Source of the DNA: Siderastrea siderea | Lineage: Eukaryota > Cnidaria > Anthozoa > Scleractinia > Rhizangiidae | NCBI GenBank assembly: GCA_964030785.1 | Contig: OZ034975.1 | Coordinates: 21,755,142-21,819,141, forward strand | Reading direction: 5' to 3' | DNA length: 64,000 bases | Part shown: positions 53,805 to 64,000 of the stretch, in pieces | Position numbering within the stretch: the first letter of the stretch is position 1 | Layout: each line of letters starts with the position of its first letter | Position numbers and translations under genes: made by a program | The notes under the pieces: model-generated | Seen by the model: only the letters and a program-made list of their open reading frames with translations | Database searches by the model: none | What the model was told of the DNA's origin: nothing

Positions 53805-54266
53805 CTGTTTTCTTTTTCGTGATAGACGACTCGTATACAGGGGATGGTCTGAAAATACTCTATCTGCATTAGCAGCACAGGTGTTGCACCACCGAGTTCC
53901 GGGCCTGTACCCTTCCAATTGCGAGCCAACACTGTCAAACACACGATAAAACCGGGGAGGAATGGAGTTTGGGTGCAAACCTTTTGAGTGTTAAGCCATA
54001 GGACACGAGCATCTGTTGTTTTGACGTCGTATTTCGTCCCAGTGGAGCCGGCAAACCTGACTGTTTACCGGCAATTCAGCGCTTCTTCCAAGGGCTTCTG
54101 TAAGGGAATAAAGTTTCCCTACGCATTTTTTGCCATTTCTTGTTTTTTCGCTCTTCATGCAGGTGTTTTTAACTTCTTTTTCGTTCGCTGTTTTTACAAA
54201 ACAGCTCGCGCTGAGTAGCAATATCACAATAATGGCGACATGCGAACGTAAACTATCGACTTTCAT
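53805..54266 (-). CDS. Exon 1 of the 51-54 kb gene, with internal TAA
   Basis: From ATG 54266 the first 91 codons include a hydrophobic stretch (VAIIVILLLSASCF) and SQVCRLHWDEIRRQNNRCSC. Then comes TAA, then 62 more open codons in the same frame (LHPNSIPPRFYRVFDSVG, WCNTCAANAD, RLSRKRKQ) up to the donor AAACAG|GTGAGC. Met 37 is an alternative start. Confidence 0.6.
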
Positions 54267-54517
54267 GACGTTTTTCGTTGTGAGTGCAAGCCCGAAACTA
54301 CGAGGTGCAAAGCTGTAGAAACAGATAAAACTATATAGAAGTTGCTCTGGATTTTTTAACCTTAAGTTTGTCGTCTGGAGCTTAAGTTTTTCAAAATTCG
54401 CGGCCGGAAACCGAGTTTGTTTTTGTTGTCAATAGTTTTCAATCGGGGAGGACCAGGGGAGCGTTGACAGGAAGTAAAAATAGGGCGCGTGCGCAGTGCA
54501 TTTTGCCGCGGTGAAGT

Positions 54518-54680
54518 ATCGATGCGAAAAATTTTGGTTGTGACGTCAGCGTACTTCCGTCCGTCCGTCCGTCCGTCCGACCGTCCGTACAGACTCTGGG
54601 GGAGGGGGAGGGAAGTCCCAAGGCAACCCGACCGGGAGTGGGGAATGCCATCTTTTCTTGGCGGGAAATCGCGCGGTGCT
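54518..54680 (+). repeat. Dispersed repeat with (CCGT)n, copy 2
   Basis: Copy of the 14150-14310 repeat: GCGAAAAATTTTGGTTGTGA, then the CCGT run, then CAGACTCTGGGGGAGGGGGA. A 29-bp string shared by 19307 and 56028 may mark the far end of the same family. Confidence 0.72.
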
Positions 54681-54699
54681 TTTGGGCAACCGGCGTGAA

Positions 54700-57600
54700 A
54701 TCGCATGACCATCGTCGCTTTTGAAAAAGAGGTTTCTTTAAAAAGCTTAAGTTTATTTAGCAAAACGATTGTTCGACGGTACTGTAGTTTTAAACTTGAG
54801 AAAAAAACGTTTAATGCCTATAAATGGAAAGAAAAAGTCCAAAAGAATACTGGTAGTAGGCGAAAACTTCAAGTTACGAAAGCTGCCTTCAGAGGACCTC
54901 ATCGCTTTGTTTTCTTCACGGCGGAGAGCTTGCCTTGTTCTGAAACACAACCGAGTAAGTGAAGTTTTTAAAGGGTTTAAGGTGCATGATGTTGAGTATT
55001 TATTACGGTCAAAGAAATTACATTTTGAAATTGAATTTATGTCATTAGAAATGTGTCATTTACTTCTGACTTCAAAAAATTATTAGAAAACGAGCTCAGA
55101 TTTGTGACAGATGTAGTCTTAGAATATTTTGCCATGCTGGAAGTGTAATGCGAATTGCATTTAAGTGTAAACTTACGAGTTTTCGAATAAACTTTTTCAA
55201 AAATGATTTCTCTGTTTATTTTGTGTTTGTTTATTCATAACAGTAGGTCAAAGCACAGTCGCAAGGCAACTGCACAAGCATCACTTACGGCGAATAATTG
55301 CTTTCAATTTTAACTGTCGGATCGGTTTGTGCAATTGTCGATTTTCTTGTCCTAGAACTTTTCAATAGTAAGCGAAGCAGTTGTCGGTTTAAGACTATTT
55401 TATCCGAAAAGCTTCCGAAAAACAAGTTTTTTTGCGTTCCTCAAAGCGCCTAACTTTAAATGGGCTTACTTCGCATCCGCAAAACCTATGCCATAATTTA
55501 AAGCGTGTTTGGTGTTTGCTCGTTTTCAATCTTGATGGTATAAATTTTGACCAGACTAATAGGGGCAGTTCATGTTATTTGTTAACTGAACATCTGAACG
55601 CGATGAAGATAGCCCATTTACTTCAGAATAAGTATTATTTTGTTGTTGTACATGAGCGCTGTTTCAAGTTCATTCAAGCCAACAGCCAATAACCCAAGGA
55701 GATTTGACAAGCCTTGACAGTTATTGACAGGATATGGAAACATTTAAAAACCAAGCAAGACTGCTCCTGAGTAAAATATGTGTTCAGTTTGATGCCCCCA
55801 AAAAAAATTAAGCTGTGCTCAGCCTCTAGAATGAGCTTTCGAGCTTGGTTTTACAGAACAGATCCTCAAAATCTTGGAGGACAATTCGGAACACTTTCGG
55901 GCTTTTTGAGAAACACTTTTCGAAAGGGAACGAGCCAAAGAAAGCCCCGAAATATATTTCAGAGCGAAAAGTTTCAGGACTATTTTTGAGAAACGAGCAC
56001 CAGTTTATTCCTTGGAGGCTCCGCTTTTAGGCTTGGCTAAATCTATATATTAGATGAAGAAAATCCAGGTTCGAGTAAATGGGAAGTTCGAATTATTTAA
56101 GGTTCGAGTTAGTAGGAGACAACTTTTTTTTTCTGTTTAATATGCCTCTAGATTGGCCAACAAAGAAGAACTGTGATCCCGGGCCTGTGTCTTACGCGGA
56201 AAAAGACACTGAAAAAAAAAAATGTTTCGGTTTGGTTTTGTACCTGCGTCAGTGCGATTCTCGTGAGCCCCGAAACTTTTCGAGTCGATTTCGGGTACTT
56301 TAATTCATGTTGTATCTTGGGAACCAAAGAAGTTTCCAAACCAAAACTTTGCTATAAGTTAAACATTTCTTATCTGAAGGACATGTTCATTTAAGAAAAA
56401 CAGCGTTGTAGAATGAGTGGTTCATGTTTTTACAAATGGCTTTTCGCGGTTTTCGTTTCAAGTCCGCGCTTCTCGAAAGCGTAAAAAGCTCTGTAAAATA
56501 TGAACTACTCGTTCTACAAAGCTGTAAGCTGTTATTGTAACATGTCTTTAAGATGAGAAATGTTAAACTTGTAGCAAAGTCGTATGCTTAAAAATGTCTT
56601 TGTTTACAAGACACGGTGTGAATGTTGGTGCCCGAAATCGGCCCGAAAATTTCGGGGCCCTCGAGAAACGCACGCCTGGGGCCCGTTTCACGAAACTCAC
56701 GATAACACATTGAGTCTGTAGACTACTTTATGTGCACAGTATTCGTAAACAGAGACCGGCTCTATTTATTGATTTTGAAAGATAATTTTATGGAACACAC
56801 TGACAAGTTTGCACCAATAATTTCTACCAATCGATAAAAAAAAAAGGGTTTTGAGAAAAACGCTTATCGTGCCCGTTAGGCTGTCGGGAGTTTCACAATG
56901 AGTCCCTGGTGGTTGAAATAGTCGCAAAACCAGCGAACACGAGCAAGCATTACTAAACAGACAAAATATCAAGTAAGCAAATAAATAAATACGTTCTTCC
57001 TAGATAAAAAATGAGAGTAAGTAAATAAAAAGGTAATACCTCTGAGTCCTTTCGAATGAGTTTATAGAGCAGAACACACTTCAATTAGATATCAACTGAG
57101 TTAAAATGGGCTTAAATTGGTAACGTCAAAGCCAATGTTTCGAATGTTAGCTCAGTTGTCTGTCAGAACAAATAGAGGGACTGTGGGTTGTGTATGGTAT
57201 ATGTATGAAATGAGTGAGCTCCGCTGTTCGTAGAGACATGGATGACGTAAAAAGTGAATAAATTAGCCGGATAAACTTAGCGATCTCAAAGATAAAGTTT
57301 TGTTCAGTGTTGTTACCTCGTTCACTGTTGCCATGATTTACTCTCAGGAGCTGGTTGGAATGGTTTACATGAACACTTGCGTGTAATAGCCTAAACGTAG
57401 ATATATTAATAATAAATAATAACGTAATTATTATAAAACGCATGAAACAAAGTCTTTCTTGCGTTAAACGATAACCAAAAATTAAAAATATAAATAATCA
57501 ATAAATTAGTTATCGATAAGAAGAAACCTTTAGCGAAATAAAACTGTTTTTAAGGCCTTTTTAAATGACTGAATAGTTTGACAAGATTAAATAGAATGAG

Positions 57601-58180
57601 GTAGTTGGTTGGTTTCAATGATATTGTGATAAAATAGGCAAAGTTGTGTGTGGTGAGGGCTATAGCGACATGCAATGATCTGAATTATGATAAACTGATA
57701 CAATAACGTAGAAATAAAAGTAAGCCTGAAATTTTCGTGTAGTCAGCGGCGATTTTTGGCTAATTGTTACTTGCTAGCAATTTTTTGTGGTGTCATCGAA
57801 AAGAAGAAGTACTCGCAGGTTACGTTGAAGGAGTTGCGAAAACGTTTTACTATAATTCCGATTGTGACCTATTGTACCTTGCGAAAATCTCGAGATGAAT
57901 CCTTCTTTTTCTTTTCGTTTAAATAAAGTGAAAAAAAATCCAATGCAGATTGCTGTCGAGACCTTATGTCTGGCAGAACTAAAGGCCACTGGGGGGGTTC
58001 AATGATAATTGACAGAATGTCGCAATCTCACGTTTTTTGCGGACGTTTCACATGTTTCAGTAAATACACATCAAAAGCGGGGAGCAAAGTTCAACTAAAC
58101 GGACCAACACGATGTGAAGTCCGCGCAAGTTCCACAATGATATACTGATATAGTTGCGGGAAAGTCTTGGTGATCCTCGG
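54700..58180. other. Intergenic stretch, no gene supported
   Basis: Contains small frames (54769-55086 with a basic stretch, 55432-55692, 56079-56303) without recognised homology. They may be remnants of the repeat family bounded by 54518 and 56056. No splice-linked coding series was found. Confidence 0.4.
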
Positions 58181-58183
58181 CAT

Positions 58184-60040
58184 CTAAACGTTTCGTGCAA
58201 CACCATGATACAATCCTTTGTTCTCTGAAATATCACTCACGGCTGCGCCAGACAATGTTATCATCACTTTTTCAAAAGTGCTGAAACTATTCTTGCTCAA
58301 TAAGAAATTTGGTTTAACCGAGTAAAGCGCGCACGTTGAGCAAGAAAGAGTACTAATGTTTACAAGTCGTCTGCCAGGCAGATTCCCAGTATTGACAGGT
58401 AAGTCCTTAAGGATCAAGACATTTCTCCGCCGGTGCACGGTGGGTTTGGTCTATTCTCTCGCTTCTTACATTGTAATGCACGAAATTTTCGCGACATGAA
58501 TTACAGGCGTTCTTCTCATTTTGATCACCAGTATCTAGCGTGATGCAAATTCCCTACACCTAAACATTACAAAGTTCGAAAACGGCTAGATAGGCCACAG
58601 CAGAAGGGCGGAGAGGGGTTGGGGAGAGGCTCAGCAGTATTTGACTTTATAAGTTTTTCCACCATGGGGTAAAAAATATAGGACAAATAAGGTCACTGAT
58701 CCCTCTTCTGTTCGAGTCAAATATCTTTTAGTACTTATTAGTCGCGCATTGTCATTCATATTCCTAGAGACGAGCGTGAAAAATAAATAAAATGCTTCAT
58801 GTCTCCTGAGTGTTTGGATGGGGACGGTACGGGGGATGGGGACGGTCGTAACGGGGAGTGGTGAGGAGGGGACGGGTGAGGGTAGGATAGCAAGACAATG
58901 GTAGTTATTTTTTTTATTCCTCGTATTTGTATTCCCAAAATCTAAAATGGTCTCATTGGTAGTTATCCCTTGTCCCTACAATGCAAAAGAGAGATGCCAC
59001 CGTTTATCGTCGCTAGAACGGATAGGAGTGATAGAATTTTTTCCTACGGACTTGGTGGTAGATCTGTACAGGCTCGCAAGTGAGCTTGATTCCCCAACAG
59101 CAAATGGTTTTTGTTTGAAGCCGAATGCGTTGGTGGACGTGTGATGGCTTGTCCGTCTGCCTCCTCGCCTTTCCTCTGCGGCTCGTTCTCGTGGCTATGT
59201 CAATACTCAGACACATTCTTCTAGCAAATAGAGCCGCCTTAGTTTTAAAATTGAGGAATTTACTTTGAATTGGTGTACATTCTATGTGCCATAATGATTT
59301 TAGAATTGGGATATTTGCTTTTCATTAAAAAGCTAATCCGGTTAAAATGGTTATTGCCGCCTTCTCCCTAAAGCTTTCACGACCGATCTTATTTTATCCG
59401 TAACACACCAATGCAATCATTCCTGACATTACTTCTCCCTAAAATTTTGCTTTATATAAATCAGTGAATATGTTGGTCGCTCTGTCTCTACAGTTAAAAC
59501 ATAAAGAAAACGATAGGCTGTTCAGGAAACAGATTTGTTCATACAGAGTCATCTTGTCCCCGAACCCCCACAAGATGAGTAAAATGGGGAGTTCAATTAT
59601 TTTCTCTCAGTCACCGTGAACCCCCGCGAAGATGAGTAAGATGTGAAAGATGGGAAATCATTATTATCTCTGTGATTGTCAAAATTATTTTGCGAGTCAT
59701 CACTTGCCTGTGAACAAACTCATTGAGGACCCCAAAAATACTAGCTCGATATCTGGTGCTCTTTTCTTTTCGTCTAGGCATGGGTAGGGCCTGATCAGTA
59801 GAACAAAATGTATTTTAACCTTTAATCCTCCTTCAAGCACGCCAGAACTGCAAATTTCACGCCACTTTTCTCGTGCGGGAATTGTTTCCGGTCCTGGAAT
59901 ATTTGAAGATCATTTGCAATCCGGCCTGCACAGGTCAATCAGCTTGATCTGTTTGGATCTGCAAACGATGCAACCCTAAGTAAAGTATGGTTTTGAACTC
60001 GTTTGGACCGAAATAGGAGTACAAGATATTTACCGCTTCC
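58184..60040. other. Intergenic stretch, unassigned frames
   Basis: The frames at 58184-58438 (minus, MHRRRNVLILKDLPVNTGN) and 58947-59144 (plus) look protein-like in composition, but I recognise no family and see no partner exons. A G-rich stretch lies at about 58815-58885. Confidence 0.3.
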
Positions 60041-60048
60041 GTCGGCCT

Positions 60049-60117
60049 TAGCCTGTGTACAGCCGCCCGCTCTCCTCAAGAAAAAATGGGGAGAGCGGGC
60101 GGCTGGGGCACAGGCTA
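60049..60117. mobile_element. hAT-like hairpin MITE, 69 bp, 8-bp target duplication
   Basis: TAGCCTGTGTACAGCCGCCC pairs with GGGCGGCTGGGGCACAGGCTA across a short A-rich loop. GTCGGCCT is duplicated on both sides (60041-60048 and 60118-60125). Confidence 0.87.
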
Positions 60118-60129
60118 GTCGGCCTTTAA

Positions 60130-60955
60130 AGGGGGGAAGATTCCAGACAGACGAATCAGAGATTTTCGGTAGGACTACGAAAATCGCACCAGTAGCCAAG
60201 TTGTCACGTGCAGTTTTTTTTAATGTAGATCGTTTATGCTATAAAAGAAGTTTTTCATGTACATTAGCAAAATAGTTATTCCAGAGTATTTCGTTAGCAT
60301 ATTCATCGGTGTTTGAAAGACAGTCTTGCCAAACTGTAGGGATATAGTCGGAGAGGCTTTCGATCCATTTGTTGACGGATTTAGGGATAGTGCAGGCTAC
60401 CGGGAGGCTAACATTTTATGATTCAAACGCCGCTGTTTCTTCATACAGATCACCTGTAATGAACCTTCTGTTGTAAAGTTACAAAAATTCTTACATATCC
60501 AACTGAAACAAAGGACAAAAATTATACACAAATACTGCTGCTATTGAAAGAGACACGGTCAAGTGTTTGAAGCGCCAGGCTCTTTTGATCGGAGTGGGAC
60601 CTTCCGGCCATGCTGGTCTTTGCAACGTGTCTTGTTGTTTCATACAAAAAGAACTTATTCTCCGTGGCTTTTCACCCAGGTTTATAAATGGGTGCCGGCG
60701 AACCGTAAGGAGTGTTAGTGATCCTAGTTAATTTTGTTTTATGCTACAGAAACAGGAATTTTAAGCACCTCTCATGGGGCCTGTTTGTGAGTTAACCTCG
60801 TTACTGCTACTTATCTTGAAATGTTTTACTCAACGAAACTTTACATAGTCTTTGATAGCAGCTGGTTATTCAGTCCTATTTCACCAAAAAATGCTTTCTA
60901 GCTAAGCTCTATAAATTTGCACCCACTCTGTCTTTGAGTTATTTATTATCTTGTA
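60130..60955. other. Region between MITE and CFAP126 3' end
   Basis: No conserved coding sequence is seen. It probably includes the CFAP126 3' flank. Confidence 0.4.
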
Positions 60956-60958
60956 CTT

Positions 60959-60964
60959 TTTATT
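60959..60964 (-). terminator. Poly(A) signal of CFAP126
   Basis: AATAAA on the minus strand about 38 nt past the CFAP126 stop codon. Confidence 0.65.
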
Positions 60965-61001
60965 CAAAAGATGTCATTTACAGATTGTAATAGCTTGCAT
61001 A

Positions 61002-61457
61002 TTAAGAAGAATCAGACAATTCAACTTGTTTCTGGGGTGTACGCTCCTGGGTGGGGCTCTTGACAGGGGAGGCAGGGGGGTCAGGTGTTTTCACTTTAGT
61101 GTATTGATTTTCCTGGCTCTGAGGCCGAGGGGCCGCTCTCTCTTGAACAGCTTCCTGTCTTGGGCTTGGTGTCCTCAAAGCTTCTTGCTGTGATGTTTGG
61201 GTTCTTGTTTTCTCAGCAACAACTTCTTGCTTGGGGCTTGGTGTTCGCTCCTTTTCTGCACAGCCCAGTGCAGCCATTTGTATGCTTGTTGTGTTTGCAT
61301 TTGTCTTCATTGTTTTTGTGCTAAGAGGAGCCCTTTTGATGTCCCAAGTCCCTACAAATTCTCCCCAAGGGCTTTTTGATGAGCGTGGGATTCCAGGCAA
61401 AATATGACCTAGGCCATTGCTGATTGGCTTGGTGAATCCTTCTAGGGTGGATGGTCT
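61002..61457 (-). CDS. CFAP126: CFAP126 exon 3
   Basis: Acceptor CCTTTAACCAG. Encodes RPSTLEGFTKPISNGLGHIL, the PWGEFVGTW motif and the disordered tail ending VELSDSS then TAA. Confidence 0.94.
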   Translation of the reverse strand, partial: RPSTLEGFTKPISNGLGHILPGIPRSSKSPWGEFVGTWDIKRAPLSTKTMKTNANTTSIQMAALGCAEKERTPSPKQEVVAEKTRTQTSQQEALRTPSPRQEAVQERAAPRPQSQENQYTKVKTPDPPASPVKSPTQERTPQKQVELSDSS

Positions 61458-62698
61458 CTGGTTAAAGGAACAAGTAAAGAGCCCTTTAAGCTAGAGTTTG
61501 ATGCAAGCATAAAGTTTGCTAAATCTGCTACAGCCAGATTTGTTGTCAAGTGGTCTTCTCGATGTGTTTTGATATTGTGTTGTTGAAGCTAATGCACCTT
61601 CTACTTTTCCACTGAGTCATAAACAAACATTCAGTGGAATAGTGAAAGAAAGAATCATGTCGTTTACTGTTTTTATTGGCTATTTTATCCATTGCCTGAT
61701 CCATGCTGGCAGTAGATTTGATCGGATATTGAGTTGCATTTTTTCTTTCTGTTTCTTTTTCCTTTCTCTTTCCCCTGACTATCCAGCTGGACACACTGCA
61801 GTATGCACCATACTTGTGACAGCTTGCCAAACCTTGTCATGGTTTGTATCACCTTGTGATTAGTCTTGTGATTAACCTTGTGATGACTTAAAACCGGGTA
61901 TAAATTAAGGTTACGTAAGGTACCCTAACTGCAAGCGCACATAGCACCGACCGGCTAAGTCAAGGCTAATCTGCGATCAGGCTGTTGTTTTTTGTTTCAG
62001 TGGCACTTAGGAAGCGACTCACCTAAGAGTAAACAAGACCGGAAAACAAGAGAACTGGCAAAAATTGCGTCTGATCGCAGGTAAGTAAAATCTGATTTGC
62101 TTTGTACCGCACTCAATTTATGGTACAGCTTAATTACTTAAACTTTAATAATTGAACGATTGAGTATCAAGATTACAGGCGAGAGCTTCTTTTTATCGCT
62201 TGTTGTTTGAGTTGAGCGACAACACATAACTTGATCTTACCTCTTTGAAACTCTTGGGAATTTCCCAGTTTTGTAGTCTTTGGACAGCAAATGCTTGATC
62301 ATACTGCAAAATATAAGGTTATTTATATAAACTTAAACTTAGCTACGAGCAATGCTTAAACATTTTTCCGCGCTTGAGTCCCTGTTTACAATCTGATGAA
62401 TCAAACAATCCAGCACTGCCTAAAGCATAAGCCCTCTCCTCCATCATAAGGGACAGTTTGCGTTACCCATTTATACACGTGGATGCTGCGAGTTTATTCG
62501 TTTTAGGGCACAACAAGACACGACGCGATCTCCCAGGTTTCGAACGGACGACCCTTGGGTCGAGAGCGGGCCACCGCGTGTCCATTCATTGCAGAAAATA
62601 AACTGTTGACCAATTTTCAACTGCTCACTGATTGACATAGCTGTGATTTAGCCACTGGGACAAAACAATACCTGATTCGCGCTAAAATGTGTCGCCAT
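61002..62698 (-). CDS. CFAP126: CFAP126 (Flattop), three exons
   Basis: Flattop is a microtubule-associated protein of motile cilia and basal bodies, linked in vertebrates to basal-body positioning, planar polarity and doublet-microtubule inner proteins. Exons on the minus strand are 62698-62672, 62303-62241 and 61457-61002, all in phase 0, 181 aa (human 177). MATHFSANQ matches human MATNYSANQ. YDQAFAVQRLQNWEIPKSF matches the YEKAF...LQNW core. GHILPGIPRSSKSPWGEFVG followed by TWDI matches the GHLLPSVPRSKANPWGSFMG motif. The rest is a disordered Ser/Pro/Gln/Glu tail with TPSP(K/R)QE repeats, as expected for this family. It is head to head with the SLC37 gene, 525 bp between start codons. Confidence 0.94.
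62241..62303 (-). CDS. CFAP126: CFAP126 exon 2
   Basis: Acceptor ATATTTTGCAG, donor AAAGAG|GTAAGA, 21 codons. Encodes YDQAFAVQRLQNWEIPKSF. Confidence 0.94.
62672..62698 (-). CDS. CFAP126: CFAP126 exon 1
   Basis: Nine codons, MATHFSANQ, then donor AATCAG|GTATTG. Too short to be found as an isolated frame; identified by its near identity to the human N terminus. Confidence 0.92.
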
Positions 62699-63223
62699 TT
62701 TCAAGGTTAGCACAGCTCGCTCCCCACAGCAATAATGGCGATCTTGTGAACACTACGTGGTAGTCATGACAACGTTTTGTAAAGTCTTGTACCCAGGCTC
62801 TTTTCGTTTACATCTCTTAAGTCACATGACTCGGATCGGAAGGACTGAAAGGGGGGGTCGACTGAAAGGAAAAAGCACCGTGCGAAAATGCAAAACTTTT
62901 TCTCACTGCAAGTCGGTAAGAACTAACGGTAGATAATGTAATAGATCTATGATTTCTCCTACCAACTAAACTGACTGAAGATTTCCTGAATCTTCTGAAA
63001 CAGAGGTGACAAAATACGTCGTTTAGAAAATGGCGTCTAACCATCTACCGGTTTACATCAGCTTAGCAAAAAGAAAACCCATGCCATCGATCAGGGTAAA
63101 CTTGTGATTAAGCATGTTTAATGTCGTTAAATTTTCTTTTCATCCTCGATAGATTTTAGCTGAACCGAAACCCTCTTCTGTCTTACCACAGTCCGCTTGA
63201 ATAATTTTTACCAATCGCCGCCA
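62699..63223. promoter_or_regulatory. Shared promoter region of CFAP126 and SLC37
   Basis: 525 bp between divergent start codons. No TATA box is obvious. GCAACAATAATGGCGATC-like and AAATGGCGTC strings (62729 and 63028 region) carry ATGGCG cores like YY1-type promoter elements, which is inference. A CCACAG acceptor-like site at 63187-63190 could end a 5' UTR intron. Confidence 0.5.
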
Positions 63224-63318
63224 ATGTCTACCCCAGAACTAGGATTTCATGATCATCGCAGCAAAGTCCCCTATGGGATTCGATTCATACAATGGCTTGG
63301 ACGAGAACGCACTACTGC
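63224..63318 (+). CDS. SLC37A1/A2: SLC37-like exon 1
   Basis: 31 codons plus two bases, from MSTPELGFHDHRSK to RERTT. The start is chosen for its Kozak-like context and because the IRFIQWLGRE segment aligns with the N terminus of SLC37A1/A2. Confidence 0.88.
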
Positions 63319-64000
63319 GTAAGTATTGTTTCTCATTTTGTAATTAAATGTTGTTTTTAAACTACAAGAGATGACGCTTTTTAAACTGTTTGCATTTTGA
63401 TGCCATGATTTAACGGGTTTCATTCATATTTAAGCTTATTTCCATCTTGTTGTTAGTTATCGCGGCTGGGTTTTGGTGCTGACTTTCTTGGCTTACACTT
63501 CTTATCATCTTTCAAGGAAACCTATCAGTGTTGTTAAGGTAAAATTTCACAGTAACGTTTAAAAATAATGCTCAGTAATAAAAACAACCTTATGGTGGAA
63601 TTTTTCACAATTACAAGCTGCCTTGTAATCTGTTAAACTTTAGGGAATCAAGCCTCAGATTCACACTTGGGACTTATCCACATGGTCACACAAGCACACA
63701 CGCACATGAAATAACTCTAACCCTAGCCCTTGGGGGCAATAAACCCAGCTGTCATACCCCAGCCGACACCCAGGATAATTAACAATTGTTCACCGGAGTG
63801 GAGGTGAATAGTGGTGAATTATTGTTTTAGTATAACACCAAACCAGTGGATAGTGGTCAAATCGTTCCTTTTTTCTGAGAAATGAGGAAACTTGCCCGCA
63901 AAATCCAGGAAAATGCCGGGAAGTGAATGGCAGGTACTATTCCAAGTTAGTAGCCAATCAGAGTGTGCCAAAAACACTATCACTGGTTTGGTTATATACT
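63224..64000 (+). CDS. SLC37A1/A2: SLC37A1/A2-like sugar-phosphate exchanger, 5' part
   Basis: SLC37 proteins are major-facilitator membrane transporters of the ER that exchange glucose-6-phosphate and phosphate. The ATG at 63224 lies in a strong context (GCCGCCAATG). Exon 1 (63224-63318) encodes KVPYGIRFIQWLGRERTT, donor ACTGC|GTAAGT. Exon 2 (63457-63538) encodes YRGWVLVLTFLAYTSYHLSR then KPISVVK, donor GTTAAG|GTAAAA. This matches the human start of the first membrane helix (RGLILLLTFLIYACYHMSRK). The remaining helices lie beyond the window. The A1 versus A2 subtype cannot be decided from 59 residues. Confidence 0.9.
63457..63538 (+). CDS. SLC37A1/A2: SLC37-like exon 2
   Basis: Acceptor CTTGTTGTTAG. 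Completes an Ala codon, then encodes the first transmembrane helix and the HLSRKPISVVK signature. Ends in phase 0. Confidence 0.93.

Larger units (their letters stand above)
51191..54266 (-). pseudogene. Four-exon gene of an unnamed family, probably damaged
   Basis: Minus-strand exons are 54266-53805, 53300-52991, 52774-52531 and 52305-51191, with standard splice sites. Exons 1-2-3 join in phase: RKRKQ to ILKFTGSPILRLHDN, then KQLSY to DPSFEQLVEQF. Cys/His-rich exon 1 has RNGKKCVGKLYSLTEALG and GYRPGTRWCNTC. Exon 3 has FADKHAPGLYSTI and EQRTVVLLHTLAYF. The last exon has a Pro/Gln repeat and a C-terminal domain with SNACTFIALLL, IVIMNGMTISLVG and MDRHLHGHVGATIG. I recall similar cnidarian proteins in many copies, but know no function. 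The Cys and Asp-x-His-x-His pattern suggests a cysteine peptidase-like fold, which is inference. Two defects are seen: TAA at 53993-53991 inside exon 1, and a phase 2 donor facing a phase 1 acceptor between exons 3 and 4. Confidence 0.6.

Noticed and set aside
53991..54266. Stand-alone 91-aa secreted protein with a signal-like start
   Set aside because: The frame continues past the TAA into 62 further open codons that splice in phase to the next exon, so it is better read as exon 1 of a larger gene.
62001..62091. Exon-like plus-strand segment with TTTCAG acceptor, open frame and GCAG|GTAAGT donor
   Set aside because: It is bounded by CTGCGATCAG and CTGATCGCAG in inverted orientation, so it is better explained as a MITE-like repeat inside CFAP126 intron 2. 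No partner exon was found.
1..64000. CRISPR arrays, operons, bacterial genes, rRNA genes
   Set aside because: None seen. Spliced animal genes and eukaryotic repeats throughout; the only regular array is the 32-bp minisatellite, which lacks unique spacers.

Overview
The window is nuclear DNA of an animal. The genes are split by many introns, the introns are full of degenerate transposable elements, and the proteins are ordinary metazoan ones. Several repeats resemble families common in stony-coral genomes, so I infer an anthozoan cnidarian, probably a scleractinian coral. That species call is inference, not something read directly from the sequence.

Layout. (1) 1-2570: gene-poor repeat sequence. 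(2) 2741-9658, minus strand: PSENEN (PEN-2), the smallest gamma-secretase subunit, in three exons, with a 5.4 kb intron holding several repeats. (3) 9659-9795: a 137-bp gap between divergent start codons, a compact bidirectional promoter. (4) 9796-47391, plus strand: a complete SMG9 gene (nonsense-mediated-decay factor). I assembled 17 exons by splice-site phase and similarity to human SMG9. They join into a 1437-nt open frame (478 aa). Its introns hold a dead LINE, nested foldback elements, MITEs, a 1.8-kb dispersed repeat and a 1.6-kb minisatellite. (5) 51191-54266, minus strand: a four-exon gene of a family I recall as repeated in cnidarians but cannot name. It has a C-terminal domain with a Cys / Asp-x-His pattern, an in-frame TAA and a splice-phase clash, so it is probably a decaying copy. 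(6) 61002-62698, minus strand: a complete CFAP126 (Flattop) gene in three exons. (7) 63224 to the window end, plus strand: the first two coding exons of an SLC37A1/A2-like sugar-phosphate exchanger, head to head with CFAP126.

The conserved genes are unrelated in function: gamma-secretase assembly, NMD, basal-body/axoneme biology and ER sugar-phosphate transport. They are arranged as two head-to-head pairs, so any link is shared promoters rather than a shared pathway. Most of the novelty lies in the mobile elements. Several have precise target-site duplications that can be read by eye: a 3.26-kb Mutator-like foldback with a second foldback inside it, a TTAA-flanked element, two hAT-like MITEs and a Mutator-like MITE. 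The other notable features are a 57-bp tandem duplication that copies a splice donor inside SMG9, and an unusual first intron in PSENEN that may be a minor-spliceosome AT-AC intron.
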